DNA from: Gremmenia infestans
Taxonomy: Eukaryota; Ascomycota; Leotiomycetes; Helotiales; Hamatocanthoscyphaceae
Direction: 5' to 3'
DNA length: 64,000 nucleotides
Assembly: GCA_032629725.1 (NCBI GenBank)
Contig: JAFEVB010000031.1
Location: forward strand, 186,001 to 250,000
Shown here: positions 43,932 to 55,145 of the stretch, piece after piece
How positions within the stretch are numbered: position 1 is the first letter of the stretch
How the letters are laid out: every line of letters begins with the position of its first letter
Translations under genes and position numbers: made by a program
The notes under the pieces: model-generated
Seen by the model: only the letters and a program-made list of their open reading frames with translations
Told to the model about the DNA's origin: nothing
Database searches by the model: none

Positions 43932-45579
43932 CTATATTGGTTTCGTTGAAATCGCCGTACACCTCAACTGCATCTGATGATGATTAATCCACACCTCCGG
44001 ACACCTCATCCACTCCTCACCCTCCTTAACAAGCATACCCAACTTATAACCCTCCACTACAAGCACCAGCAAAACGCTAATCATAAGATCAGCAACATGC
44101 TTCCCCATACACTGCCTTGGTCTAAACCCAAAGCGCCAAAACTGATACCGCGCCTGCACCGCGCTCTTCTCCGCAGAGCGCTTGGGGCGGAAGATGGAGG
44201 AGTCTGTGCCCCAGTAAGCTTTGCATTGGTTGATAGCGTGCGTGTCGATTATAAAGTGTGTATGCGCGGGGAAGTAATAGCTGCCGATGTTGCGGCCTGT
44301 AGATGCAGCTTGCGGGACGGAGAATGCGGCGAGGGGGTGCAGACGCGAGGATTCGGAAATGCAGGATGCGAGGTAGGTGGTGGAACTTGTCAGATAGGTG
44401 TTGTATTCTGAGGTGGGCTTTTGGCGCTGTGCTTATACTTCAGAGCGGAGACATGCTTGTGTTTCTGGGTATCCGGCGAGGAAGACGGGGTTCCAAGAAA
44501 TACCGCCGAGTGTTGCGTCGAGATCGGCGTACAGCATTTCTTCGAGCGTCTGTAGGAGCTGCTCTTCGCTTATGTCACTGCTGTCGACCGCGTGGTACAT
44601 TTGTACCAGTGCCGTGTTGCTGTTTTGTTTCATGGCGCGGTCCCGAGCACGGCGGTTGAAAGACGACTATTGGAACAGATGCAGTTCTCGATTCGCGGTC
44701 GTAGGAAGGTACTTCGACCACATGAAGCGTGGTAGGCCTCCAGCAATCACATACCTGAATAAGCGCTCTCGTCTAGGTGCGAGATCACTGAGTTCCTGCT
44801 CCATCTCTGGAGATAATTTGCCGTAGATGCTTTCAGCTACGATCCAGAAGGGCAGGTACTTCAAATCCTGCGCCGGATCTATGGCAGAAGCGGAAAGGCT
44901 TGAGTCTGACCAGAGTTTGATGAAGTGAGACCGCGTTCGGCGTTGCATGTTTTCGATATAAGAATCAGTCACTGGTCGAAGGAATGGGCGCTCGCAAACT
45001 ACTCGGACGCGTTTCTACTCGTCTTGACTTATCAGTCCGACGCATTTGCCGAGTATATGGCCCATAAAGTAGCCTGAGTTGTTGTTTACTGCTTTGATGT
45101 GTCTATTGGAACCCTTGAAGGCTTCTTGGATGTGTTCAGGTTTAGTCAATAAGCTGGGAGCAGCGAATTCAGTCAGTATGGTATATATGCTAAAACGCGA
45201 CGTACTCACACCTCGGGAGTTCTGCCAGACGAAATACGGTACAATGAGCCATGTTTCTCTTGCCACTTCACGCTGTTCTCTTTACCACCGAGGAACTTTG
45301 CAGCATCGCCTTGGCCGTTAGGGAATCTGTATGGTACTGTTGGAAGTGGCTTCCCGGACTCAATATTCTTGATGGGATTCTTCCAGCATAGCCAAATCTA
45401 CTCAGATCAGCTTCTTGACTTTGAGCATAAGACTCTTCATGGCTCCTTACATTCAGGAAATATGAGATAACATCCAAGGGTTTGAGCATTGTTGTGGCCG
45501 CAAGACCCAGGATTAGCAGAAAAGCAATAACATTCCAGATCCAGTAAGAAAAATATGCTTTAAAGAAGGAGAATATCAT
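43932..45579 (-). pseudogene. cytochrome P450 relic B, nearly full length with point lesions
   Basis: Reads from MIFSFFKAYFSYWIWNVIAF (45579) through IPYFVWQ-like VPYFVWQNSRGVSTSRFSIY, SLLTKPEHIQEAFKGSNRHI and GHILGKCVGLISQDE, where a TAG replaces the C-helix Trp codon (DE*KRVRVVCERP). Then come SDLAPRRERLFRYVIAGGLP, a second TAG after LHLFQ, the oxygen-binding helix MLYADLDATLGGISWNPVFL, and a third stop (RSEV*AQRQ). The K-helix ESSRLHPLAAFSVPQ and the haem loop FWRFGFRPRQCMGKHVADL follow. The haem loop has Arg where the invariant Gly of FGxGxRxC is expected, a GGA-to-AGA change. Most lesions fit G-to-A or C-to-T changes. Confidence 0.75.
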
Positions 45580-46138
45580 TCTCTTGACGGGTACTGCAAC
45601 TTTGAAGTCCTGAAGTGCAAGAGTCTAGATATGCACTAGAAAGTTATCCTTGTTTATTATTTAGAAGTAATATTATCTCCAACGAAGGTCGGGTTATGAT
45701 ATAAATCGGCCACCGGGCCGGCAAAGACACCGAAACCATGTTCGGCGACCATGTTTACAAGATCCCTTGGCCGAGATCTTTTATGCGATAATCCTTTCCC
45801 TGATCTTGTAAAACAGGGTGCAAGTAAAACGCATCTTCCCATTTCTCACAAGCGATAAACTGGTGCACTGCACGACACCTAGGCCAGTGAGACCACTATA
45901 CGGCGGGTGTTGAGAAATGCTGTTTTGGCAGACAGCAATGAGAATAGAAGGAAGAAACAAACACACGTTTTGGCAGGGAGAAACTCTGACGAAAAGGGAG
46001 ACGAGTTAGTCAAAGCAGGAAAATTAAATGCAAACCCATTTCCTTTTTCTATCCAGACAAAAACATAATATATACAAAGCGCATACCCATCCAACCCCAA
46101 AGCACCGATACCATACCAATAACACCCCCCATGCAATC
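45580..46138. other. intergenic between the relic cluster and the conserved block
   Basis: No supported gene. A minus-strand frame ending at 45657 with AEHGFGVFAGPVADLYHNPT looks coding-like and may be a scrap of another gene, but I cannot name it. Confidence 0.35.
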
Positions 46139-46914
46139 TTAAACCCCTTCAGCGCTAGGCGCTCCTTGACTCCGCGTCTGTCTCTGCGCTCTACCCACAG
46201 TAGGAGCCTTCTTCTCCTTCTTAGACGCAGCGCTATTCTTGGGACGTCCGGGTTTTTTCTTCTCTCCGTTCGTTCCATTTGTTTTGGCGTCGGTGCTTGT
46301 TTTCTGCTTCTTCGCATCCGTATCCTCAGTTTTCTCCTCGGCATCCGCAGAAGACTTTTCGTCCACGGTGCGTTTCTCGCCTGTGTTTGCGTGCTCGGGC
46401 TCTTTTTTCTCTTCTGATTTCTTGGGCGCGCCGTTGCCGTTGCCATTCGATTTCTCAGTACTATCTCCGTTTGACTCCCCTTTGCTCTCAACCTTTAGCT
46501 CATTGGCAGTCTTGACAACATCGTTACCGGAGCGCGAGATGTGCACGGCGGGGTTGGATTCGTCGCCTGTTTTGCTGATGTCATTGCCGCGGTGCGAGGT
46601 TACGGTCACTTCCCCGGGTTTGACTTCCGAGGCTGTGCCGGAGGGATGGGAACCGTTCCAGTTCCAGGAGACTGTGTATTGTGTCAGCATTTTGCTGAAT
46701 CATGATGTTGGGGAATTGGCATGTTTTGGTAGGGTGGGGGCGTTTGCGGGGACGATCCGGAGTTAAGGAGGGTGGAGGTATCGAGGGATATTGAAACCAT
46801 TGTGGTTTTTGAACTCCAGAAAAGCAGATATTCCCATTCGCAAAGCGTGAGAGAGTCAAGCCAAGAAAACCAGCTATTCATACCTTTGTCGCCTTCTTGG
46901 ATTTGGGTAGACAT
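46139..46914 (-). CDS. DUF2945 (hypervirulence-associated TUDOR) protein with basic, AT-hook-like tail
   Basis: Two exons, 46914-46884 and 46671-46139. They total 564 bases and 187 aa, joined by a 212-base intron (GTATGA..ACAG). Without splicing the TUDOR core lacks its start. The protein reads MSTQIQEGDKVSWNWNGSHP, SGTASEVKPGEVTVTSHRGN, ISKTGDESNPAVHISRSGND and VVKTANELKV, the full DUF2945 domain. Residues ~75-187 are low-complexity Lys/Glu/Asn/Ser and include KKKPGRPKNSAASKKEKK, which carries a GRP core like an AT-hook. The domain is found in bacteria and fungi and its biochemical role is not settled. A nuclear DNA- or chromatin-bound role is inferred from the tail. The intron is long for this region. 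Confidence 0.85.
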
Positions 46915-47998
46915 CTTTCGATGACGTATGTCAATAATGCGAAAGTAGATATTATATGAGTAACTCCGTAGAGAAGAGTTTGCGATTCAAGAAAGGTTGG
47001 TAAAAGTGATGCGCTGATACGATTGATGTATTTGCGACAAAGATGTATTTGGGAGGAGTGAAAGAAGAGATACGGAGAGAAGGAATGAGCTTGAGAGAGG
47101 TAGGTCACTAGGGTTGGAAATCAAACCGGGGGAACGTAAATGACGCTTGTGGAGCTCTCGAGGTACGAGAAGCAGGGAAGCTGGGAAGCTGGGAGGGCTG
47201 AGGTAAGGACCGAACTAGAAGATAGGATTGGCGAATCAGAAAAGGAAAGGGAGAGAGAAAATACCAGCGGACTCGAAAGTGTGGAGTGAGGCATGAGTGT
47301 GGGTCGCAGGTGAGGGAGGCCAGCGAATCCCAAGCCCGCTAGCTGAGGTGATGCGTTGCGGGGAAGAGGAAATTGAAGCGGAAGCTGGGAATGGAAATAT
47401 CATGTGCCATGAGTTTGTGTGATACATACTATACTCCATAAGGAGAATACCTGCTCTCATGTTGCCTCGAATTGAATGCTGCAAAAGGCTTAAAGATGAT
47501 GCTATTCCCGACTCGACCTATATCATATCATGTTATGTCATGTCATATCACGTACCTCACTTTGCTGGAGAAACATCAGATCTGACTTGTTTTTCGTGCC
47601 TGGATTTGTGAGATCTTAGCTACCTTAATGCAGGTCATCCCAGGAGTCACGTCATGAGAGAACTCCATACGGCTGACGAGACTCGCCTTTGATGCAGATA
47701 TCAGTCCAAACTTGAGCTACGCTTAAGTAATCCACATCCATTGTTCCTCAGGGGTGGGTGCGCTGGTGGGATGCTTAATATGTCGAATGAGTGTAGAAAT
47801 GTAAAAGTGTGAATGCTCGTAGCACTGCTGATCTTTTGTCAGGTATAATCAAAGTAGACGGTTCTCCTCATTCCAGCTATCCTTCCATCCCATATAAACT
47901 TTCTAAAAACCGCCCCTAGTACGCCAAAATTCCGCTCAATGTTCATGTTGCCAACGCCAATAATGCAGGTGGCTTTCTACCAAACTTCACCCATATCT
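46915..47998. other. intergenic: DUF2945 promoter and 3' flank of the next minus-strand gene
   Basis: No gene. Around 47519-47556 a run of imperfect ATATCATGTTATGTCATGTC units forms a short microsatellite-like tract. Confidence 0.4.
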
Positions 47999-49318
47999 TC
48001 ATGCAAGTTTGAGATTATCAAGCATCTCAAGACTTGCTGCTTCCGCCTCCGAATCTACCAGTTTCTCTTGTTGGCGCGGCTCCAATCCCAATTGGGTAGA
48101 GAAATGTAGCCGTAAGCATGCCATAATCTCGTCCGCCTCCCGATATCGATCATGTTTCAGCAGGTACTTTGCTGCTTCGAACCCAAGACCCATGATCCTA
48201 TTATCCATATTCACTTGCCAATCGTTCACCTTCTTTGACTGTGAGATGATGAGCGGCACTCCATATGTATGAACCTCCCGTAGCATTTCAAGTGCAAGGT
48301 CCACGCTTGGTCGAGTGGGATGAAGGAGCCAAAGGTGGGCAAGGTCATATTTAAAACGTGGTCTCGAAGTCGGTATGAGTCGGAGAAACGAATTATAATT
48401 TGTCTCGGAAGCCGGTGGGCGGTCCCAACCCATGGCTTTTGTCAAACTAATGATAAAGCACACAGGCCCACCCAATACGTCTCGTGCTTGTTCCAAGGAC
48501 AAATGGTCAAGGTATCCGGCAGCTCGGCTTATGGCGACGTATGCAGCATCCAGGCTATGAGGCCGTGAAGATATAGCGCTAAGAAAAAAGTAGAAGGGTG
48601 ACATTATATCCTTCTTAAGACGCTGTCGTTCGTCCGAGTTGAGAGGCAATGCAAAGATGTGTGGGATTTCCTTGAAACTTCTCATTATCCAAGCCCAACA
48701 CGCATCTTGCATCCCCTCGGCGATCATGTATTGCATAAGAAGGACAGCAAATTCCTCGTTACGAAGAAAGTCGAGATTATTCGCTTGTCCACTTGATATC
48801 AACCACTTTAAGACTGTTGTCCCGGCCTTTGAATCCCTCATTCCGTCCTGAACGTTGGAAACATGAGATTGCACGATCTGTTGTTTCTTTGCCCATAAAC
48901 ACTTAGCGGCCGAACTAATGTCCATCATTCCCTTTCCCACTGCAGCCTCAAAGACAAGCATGGGATCTTTGCGAAGGATTTGTCGGCCACGGCCCAAAGG
49001 TATACCCAGAGGTATAAACAGGGGATTGTCCAGCACTCTACTCAGATGTCGGTCTGCCGGATGCTTTTCGGTATGTGAATTTCGCCGTGTATGGCTTGGA
49101 ACACGAGAGTCCGTCAACGTGAGGGCTGACTCTGCATCTGTAGGAGTAGATGTGAGGGGTCCATGCTCCTTGTCGAGGTGTTTTCGGAACGATTTCGTAA
49201 GGAGATTGAAGAGATTCTGAGACTCGCGTGGGTTTAGAGGTAAGGGTGGGTGCAGTAGAGCGCGCAATTGGAGGCTGGGTGTCGAGCTCAGTAAGAGCTT
49301 CTGGGAGGCATTGAACAT
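47999..49318 (-). CDS. conserved fungal protein, probably mitochondrial, function unknown
   Basis: Single exon, 439 aa, start ATG at 49318. The first ~50 residues (MFNASQKLLLSSTPSLQLRA .. SFRKHLDKEHG) are rich in Leu, Ser and basic residues with few acids, as in a mitochondrial presequence. The rest is mostly helical, including ILRKDPMLVFEAAVGKGMMD, VLKWLISSGQANNLDFLRNE, MQYMIAEGMQDACWAWIMRS and SLDAAYVAISRAAGYLDHLS. The spaced helical pattern recalls helical-repeat organelle proteins such as translational activators, but I cannot assign a family. It shares a 667-base divergent promoter with DEF1. Confidence 0.7.
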   Translation of the reverse strand: MFNASQKLLLSSTPSLQLRALLHPPLPLNPRESQNLFNLLTKSFRKHLDKEHGPLTSTPTDAESALTLTDSRVPSHTRRNSHTEKHPADRHLSRVLDNPLFIPLGIPLGRGRQILRKDPMLVFEAAVGKGMMDISSAAKCLWAKKQQIVQSHVSNVQDGMRDSKAGTTVLKWLISSGQANNLDFLRNEEFAVLLMQYMIAEGMQDACWAWIMRSFKEIPHIFALPLNSDERQRLKKDIMSPFYFFLSAISSRPHSLDAAYVAISRAAGYLDHLSLEQARDVLGGPVCFIISLTKAMGWDRPPASETNYNSFLRLIPTSRPRFKYDLAHLWLLHPTRPSVDLALEMLREVHTYGVPLIISQSKKVNDWQVNMDNRIMGLGFEAAKYLLKHDRYREADEIMACLRLHFSTQLGLEPRQQEKLVDSEAEAASLEMLDNLKLA

Positions 49319-49985
49319 GGTGGCTCTCTGGCACTCGGCTTTGACGAGGGGCGGTGATTCGTAGACGGAAGGTAGACGCTATGTCGGGGTATGAGACCCA
49401 TGAGACGGAGAAATCTCACTCTATACCAATCACTGTAGTTGTAGCTGCTGATGTTAACAATGACGCTCTGCGAGGTGGATTGAGGTTGTCGCCGTGAAGA
49501 TGTGGGGTGACTGGTCATGTGATGCAGTTTATGCAGGTCTAATCCCCTTTTGGAAAAAGGGGGGCGTTGAATAAAAGATTTATGCAAGACGCCTGTCCTG
49601 ATGTATTCTATTCGTAGAACCCAAGCTCCCAAATCAAATCTACGAAATACTTCCAGAAAAACCCCAGGTCCCGCAAAAGGACTGTTTTGTACAACTTCAT
49701 ATTTTGCACTGCATGGTCTGAAACTCATCAGTCTTGTGTACCTTTCTGTCTCCCTCCCAAAATCCCAAAGCTGCGCAGGAGAAGTCCAAACCCAGAGAGG
49801 ACTTTATTCGCCTAAGGAACCTAAGCGCAAAATCAGCTGTCTGCTGCTGCCCTCTCGTCATTCCTCTTTCGCAACAAGTCCAAACTCCTCCGCATAAATA
49901 AACCAACCTCACTGTCTCTCTCCACCACTCCTCCGAAATACTCTCTGCCTCCTGTCTACAATCACACACATCCCCCCCTCACACA
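49319..49985. promoter_or_regulatory. divergent promoter between the mitochondrial-type gene and DEF1
   Basis: 667 bases between divergent starts. The last 120 bases before the DEF1 ATG are CT-rich (ACTGTCTCTCTCCACCACTCC near 49910), a common fungal 5' UTR signature. Frames across it are low-complexity shadows. Confidence 0.45.
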
Positions 49986-52900
49986 ATGTCTGAGGTACAA
50001 TCTAGACCCACCGCGCCTCGCGGTAGGGGCTCAGCTCGCGGTGGCCGAGGAGGTTATTCTTCCAGAGGAGCTCGCGGCGGTAGAGGTCACGCAACTAATG
50101 GCGACAAGGCAGAGAGCACACCGGCTATATCAATCGAAGACGAGGGCCAGGTCGGCCAGCTCAAGAAGCAATACGGATCCAAGGTCTCGACCATCAAAGA
50201 GATGTTCCCCGACTGGACAGACGAAGACGTCGTCTTTGCTCTACAAGAAACCAATGGCGATCTGGAGACTACGGTTGATCACATAACTGATGGTGAGGCC
50301 ACCCCTCCATATACATCTGAACTCCTGCGAAGATGACGCAGATCGGATGCTGCTTCGTGCACCGTTTACTAACAGATCAACAGGCACCATCTCGCAATGG
50401 GGAGAAGTATCGAAGACCAAGAAATCAAAGGTCAAGGACGCTACTGTCACATCTTTCGGCGATGCTACCAATCAGCCTCGTGGTTCGCGCGGCGGTCGAG
50501 CTGGCTTTGATACTGGCAGGGGCCGCGGTCGTGGCACAGATCGAGGCAGAGGTGGAAGAGGGCGCGGAGCTTCTGTCGCACACACAAATGGGTCACGCAA
50601 GGAGAATGAAGTCATCTCTATCCCTACGACCGAGACGAGCGTATGGAATACTCCGGCCTCGAATGATGCGGCCCCAGCCTGGGACACTCCAGCTTCCACT
50701 GAGAAGCCCGCCGAGGATAGCTGGGTTGCTACTGCTACAGGTGCCGTTTCTTCAACTGCTACCACTACTACAAAGGCCGCTTCGAGCATTATTCCTGATG
50801 GTGTTAAGAAGAGCTGGGCAAGCATTTTCGCTCCTGCGCCAGCTCCCAAAAAGGCAGCCGAACCCATTGAGAAGTATGGCATATCGCAAATTTCTAAAGA
50901 TAAACTTGCTAACGATTATCGCAGGCCTGCGGAACCTACAAAGTCGGAAGAACCTGTCGAACTTCCTACTGCAGCGCCAGAGCCCCCCATTGCCCAGCCT
51001 GCCCCTGTCGAACTTGCCAGTCCATCCCCTGTTGAACCTACCACCGTCACCGAACCCGAAATTGCGATCACTCCCTCGAAAGACGAACTTACGGAAGACA
51101 ACCTCGAACAAATCCCAGATAATTCTGCCCCCGCCCCATCTGCTACAGCTGCCAGTACCGCCGCCAGCTCCTGGGATACTCGAAATGTTTCCGGTACCCA
51201 ATACTCTGCATTACAACAAGGACAAGCACAGGCGGTGCGCCCTGCTGCGACCGGATTCCAAGCTTCTGCTTTGAAGGCGACTGGTACATCTGCAAGAACC
51301 CCTAGTTACCAACGTCGTGTTCTTGATCAAGAAGAGGCCGTCCGTATGCCAGGAAACCGAGAGGTGGATCGAGCTGCTGTTCAATTTGGTGCCTTCAACT
51401 TGAATGGTTCCGGAGAAGAGGATGTTGATGGCGATCGCGAGGAGCCTGAGACCCGTGGGCAGCCACCCCAGCACTCTCCAGTTCCTCCCCGAGCCTCACT
51501 ACCTCCTGCGCCTGTCTCAGAAACTTTCCCGACTCCCAAACAACCAGCAGGCCTGCCAGCAACAAGTCACCCGACTGGTGAGTATTCAGACAAGATGTTT
51601 GTGGAATCACATTCTAATACTATTAAAGCTGCGCCTGGCCTCCCTAGCCCTCCATCTGTCTCGAGCACTCTCGGTTAGTCCTCAGCGTAAAGTTATTAGA
51701 AAAGAGTGCAAGCTAATAACGTCTCAGGCACATCTCAACCCGGTCCTCAAGCCAACGCCCAATTCAGTCAATACAGTCGATATGCACAGGGTGCTCAGGA
51801 GTCATCGTCATTGCCGCAAAAGCCATACGATGCCTTCAGCCAACAGGCTCCATCGACCCAAAGCCCCTTCGAAGGCTATCCCACTCAACCAGGGCAGTCC
51901 CAAGCTCCTCCGTCTGGACAATCCGGAGCTTTCTCTTCTGCACCAAATGACTTCTCTTCCTACTACACTTCCGATCCGCAACAGCGAAATGCCTACCAGA
52001 ACTACTACAATCAACAGTACGGATCTCAGGGGCAAGGTGCTCAAGGTCAGCAGGATGGTCCAGCTTCCCAGCAGCGCTCATTTAGTGGGTACAATGGTCC
52101 TCAATCAGAGGGGTCATCTCAGTTCCCACAAAGCGGTACGCAGCAAGCTCCATCTCGTTATGCCACTGCTGGAGAGGGACAAAACAGCGGTCACACCACT
52201 CCCAACCCATCTGCTCAGCCGCAGCAACCCGGGGCTAGCCAAGGCGGTGCTCAACCTCAGCCCGGTCCACAACAACCAGCTTATCCATATGGACATCCAT
52301 ACTTCTCCAGCCCATATTACGCTGCGTATGTGAACCAGTCGTACCCAGGGTATGGTGGGGGGAACTACCCAGCAGGACCTTATGGTGCGAAGGGGGGTCT
52401 TCAACAACCATACCAGGGCTACGGTATGAGTCCTGGTGCTCCTTATGATCAACATGCGTCTTCTCCCGCAGCTGGTGGATTTGGTGGAGCATCATCATTG
52501 CATGGCCGTGACGGTGCTCTAGGTGGATTAGGAGACTACGGTCGTGCTGGATCAGCACAATCTGCTCAGACACCCCAAAGCATAGGCGGCAGTGGTGCTT
52601 TCGGTGGGCATGATGCATTTGGCCGAGGATCAGCTTACCAAGGTCAAAGCCAGGGCCACTACAACCCCAATCAGAGCAGCCAGCAAGGTGGCGATGACTT
52701 GAAGCCCTTTGGTGACTCCAAGACAGCCAATGGCCCAAGCCCATCGCTCTCCCAAGCTAACCGACCCGGATCCGCAACAAACACGGCTCCAGGATCCGTG
52801 CTTCCTCCCCCACAATCCCAACAAGGGGGTTACGCGGGGTATCCAGCGCACCTTCAGCAGCAGGGCGGCCATGGACTTCATGGCTCCCAAGCCGGTAGCC

Positions 52901-53052
52901 AATACGGTGGTCTCGGCGGCGCTGGCGGTCACCAGGCAGGAGGCCAGAACAGCCAATATGGAGGCTACCAAGCTTTCGGCGGTGGCAACTACTATGGTGG
53001 CAACACTGGACAGCAACAGCGCGGTGGATGGGGCGGCAACTACGGACATTAA
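49986..53052 (+). CDS. DEF1: DEF1-like RNA polymerase II degradation factor (CUE domain, Gln-rich)
   Basis: Exons 49986-50292, 50384-51577, 51629-51673 and 51728-53052, giving 956 aa. The 51-base intron at 51578-51628 (GTGAGT..TTAAAG) is in frame and stop-free, so retention would give 973 aa. An RGG-rich start (SARGGRGGYSSRGARGGRG) precedes a CUE domain, YGSKVSTIKEMFPDWTDEDV / VFALQETNGDLETTVDHI. A second RG-rich patch follows (about 150-185), then a Pro/Ala/Glu region and a long Gln/Gly/Tyr/Ser-rich C-terminal half (YGGYQAFGGGNYYGGNTGQQ). Yeast Def1 uses its CUE domain to recruit ubiquitin ligases to stalled RNA polymerase II, and its Gln-rich tail holds it in the cytoplasm until it is clipped. 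The layout here fits that. Confidence 0.88.
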
Positions 53053-54270
53053 TTAGTCTCAAGTAGCTGACATTTCTTCGTCCTCGGCGTGATGGATGGA
53101 GTGGATTTTCATATCATCCCTGTGTTACTACCTACTACTTGATACATTTGGCAGCTAAAAAATGCATCCATTTTCTCTCACTCGGTCTCTGTCTCAATCT
53201 TTTCCATGTTTGGGGGAAGCGCAAGCACAAAACAATGAATGTCCACTCGAGGAATGCCTGTAACTGTTATTCTCACGTACGCTTGTTTTCAACTAGGTTC
53301 GCGTTTGTTTTCATCAATCAATCAATCCATCAAATCAGGTCACATTGTGCACATCTCGGTATGTACGAATAAATGCGAGCAAAACAGCAAGCAAGTGTAA
53401 TTTGGGGCCGGTTCTTTCCATCAAGGGGAAGGGGGAAAGTTTTGTTTTGTTTATTTGAGGAATGGGTGGCAATGCAAATGCAAAATTGGGAAATTTAACT
53501 CATTGATTGAAATTGATATTGATATTGATGCGGGGAAAGAAGATTGCATATGCATGTATGTGTAGTTGATATTTCTTGAGATTTCGATGGATGGAAAGGT
53601 GGAAGGGAAGGGAAGGGTTGGTAGGATAGGATAGTTGGTGAAATTGAATTGAGTTGAATTGAACTTGAACTTTATTGAGGGGGTTTAAATGTGACTTTGT
53701 GAGGGGAGTAGTTAGGTGGGGTGGGTGAAGGGATGGATAGACGGTTGAGTGAGTGAGGATCTAGTAGTGTGGTATTGAAAGTATTACTGTCCTCCCCTTA
53801 AGCAAGGCAAGGCCCAATTTTCTTTCTTTCGTGTTATGGGTAAGGAGTTGTTTTCTTTCTCGGCTAGATTAATATTTCCGGTTGCTTGGTTATCTTTCGT
53901 GGTATGCTGCAGTCTGTGCTCTCCATCATGGGGTCTTTTGGAGTGAGAGAGAGAATCGAATGAATGATTGTCTTTGGCTTTTTGGGGATGGTTGCTATAG
54001 GGTGGGATGCGTTTTTATGCTGCTCGTTAAATCAAATCCCGTAAGCTGCCACGTATTGTTTAATATACAATCCTAATTCAAATTGAAGCTCCGGCTAGTG
54101 CTTCCAGATGTCTAAAGGGGTGTGTGCAAGTAAAAGCGGATGCATATAAGAATCAAGGGGAAGAATTCAAAGGTGATAAGTGTATTTATTATTATATAAC
54201 GAAGAAAACGTCTAAGTAAAACTCTAGCGCATCCATTGAAAATTATGAACATTAAGAATCATCTCAAGAC
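53053..54270. other. intergenic, low-complexity
   Basis: 3' flank of DEF1 and the convergent 2EXR gene. Simple-sequence tracts occur at 53500-53530 (GATATTGATATTGATGC), 53600-53620 (GGGAAGGGAAGGG) and 53645-53670 (GAATTGAGTTGAATTGAAC). No gene is seen. Confidence 0.5.
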
Positions 54271-55145
54271 CTACTGCTCTGGTGCTCGCACACCTTTGCC
54301 CTTCCCAGGCAATGCAGAGCAAGCAATTGCCCCAAAATAAGCATCCGGATCATTAGCTACACGAATGAGCTCGAATACATTTAGCTTCCAGTTGATAATT
54401 GCTATTTGCCCTGGATGATTCGTTAGATCTCTCAACCTATTATATTCGGATCTTACAAAGATCCGGTACGGGATCAACAGATTATGCATGTTTACAGCGT
54501 GGTGGTTGATATTCACATATGTTACGCCGCTTAGAGGGGAATACGCCGGCAGCGGAACGTTTATCGTTGGTATGGGGATACCTCTTAATTTGCTTAATAC
54601 AATGGTACTTGCCGTGGTGACAGACACGTTGATTATTTCGTGAAAGCCTTTTAGAATACGCTCGGGGTTCTGGCGGTGGTCTAAGCAATTTTGCAGGATA
54701 TGTAAGCCTTGGTAGTCGAAGTGGATGAGGTTGTTGCGCGCGTTGAAGTAGACTTTTGGGCCGTTGTTGATCTGTAGGAACTGTGGGTTCGCGGCCAGAG
54801 CTTCATCTCGGGCTTCGCGGTTTACGCGGAGCAGATCGATCGTATAGGAACAGTTGGCAATGTGGTAATTGTATGCAATGTGTGGTTTGATTGCCTTTCT
54901 ACCGAAGCGTTTGGTGCCTTTCCGGTACATAACATCACGCCGGAGCTCGCTGGAAACGATCAATAGTTAGCTTCGTTCTTTAGTAGGTGGTTGGAGCGTT
55001 GATGTATGCTTAGAAGTCTGGGGGTTACATCTTGGTTTACTTACACTAATAGAACATGGTTGTAGGGGATTCTAACATGATAACTCCAGATCATGAGACG
55101 AAGTTCGTCTGGAAGCCGTGGGAACGGGTGAAATATGTTATTCAT
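54271..55145 (-). CDS. 2EXR-domain protein
   Basis: Two exons, 55145-55045 and 54949-54271 (intron GTAAGT..CCAG, 95 bases). They total 780 bases and 259 aa. The start MNNIFHPFPRLPDELRLMIW carries the FPxLPxELRxxIW motif that opens the 2EXR domain. The middle has LLRVNREARDEALA followed by NARNNLIHFDY, the second conserved block. 2EXR proteins are abundant in filamentous ascomycetes and are distantly reminiscent of F-box proteins, but their role is unknown. The C-terminus (SALPGKGKGVRAPEQ) is short and basic. A first exon with a strong GTAAGT donor argues against treating the longer open frame alone as the gene. Confidence 0.82.

Noticed and set aside
46028..46766. Plus-strand ORFs of 129 and 175 codons
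   Set aside because: Antisense to the Lys/Glu-rich DUF2945 tail; Phe/Ser/Leu-rich shadow.
50333..52333. Long alternative-frame ORFs (about 310 codons each) on the plus strand inside DEF1
   Set aside because: They overlap the DEF1 exons in other frames and consist of shifted low-complexity codons. The DEF1 frame carries the CUE domain and proper splice joints.
53500..53780. Possible regulatory or centromere-like repeats after DEF1
   Set aside because: Only short simple-sequence tracts of few units, which are common in fungal 3' flanks.
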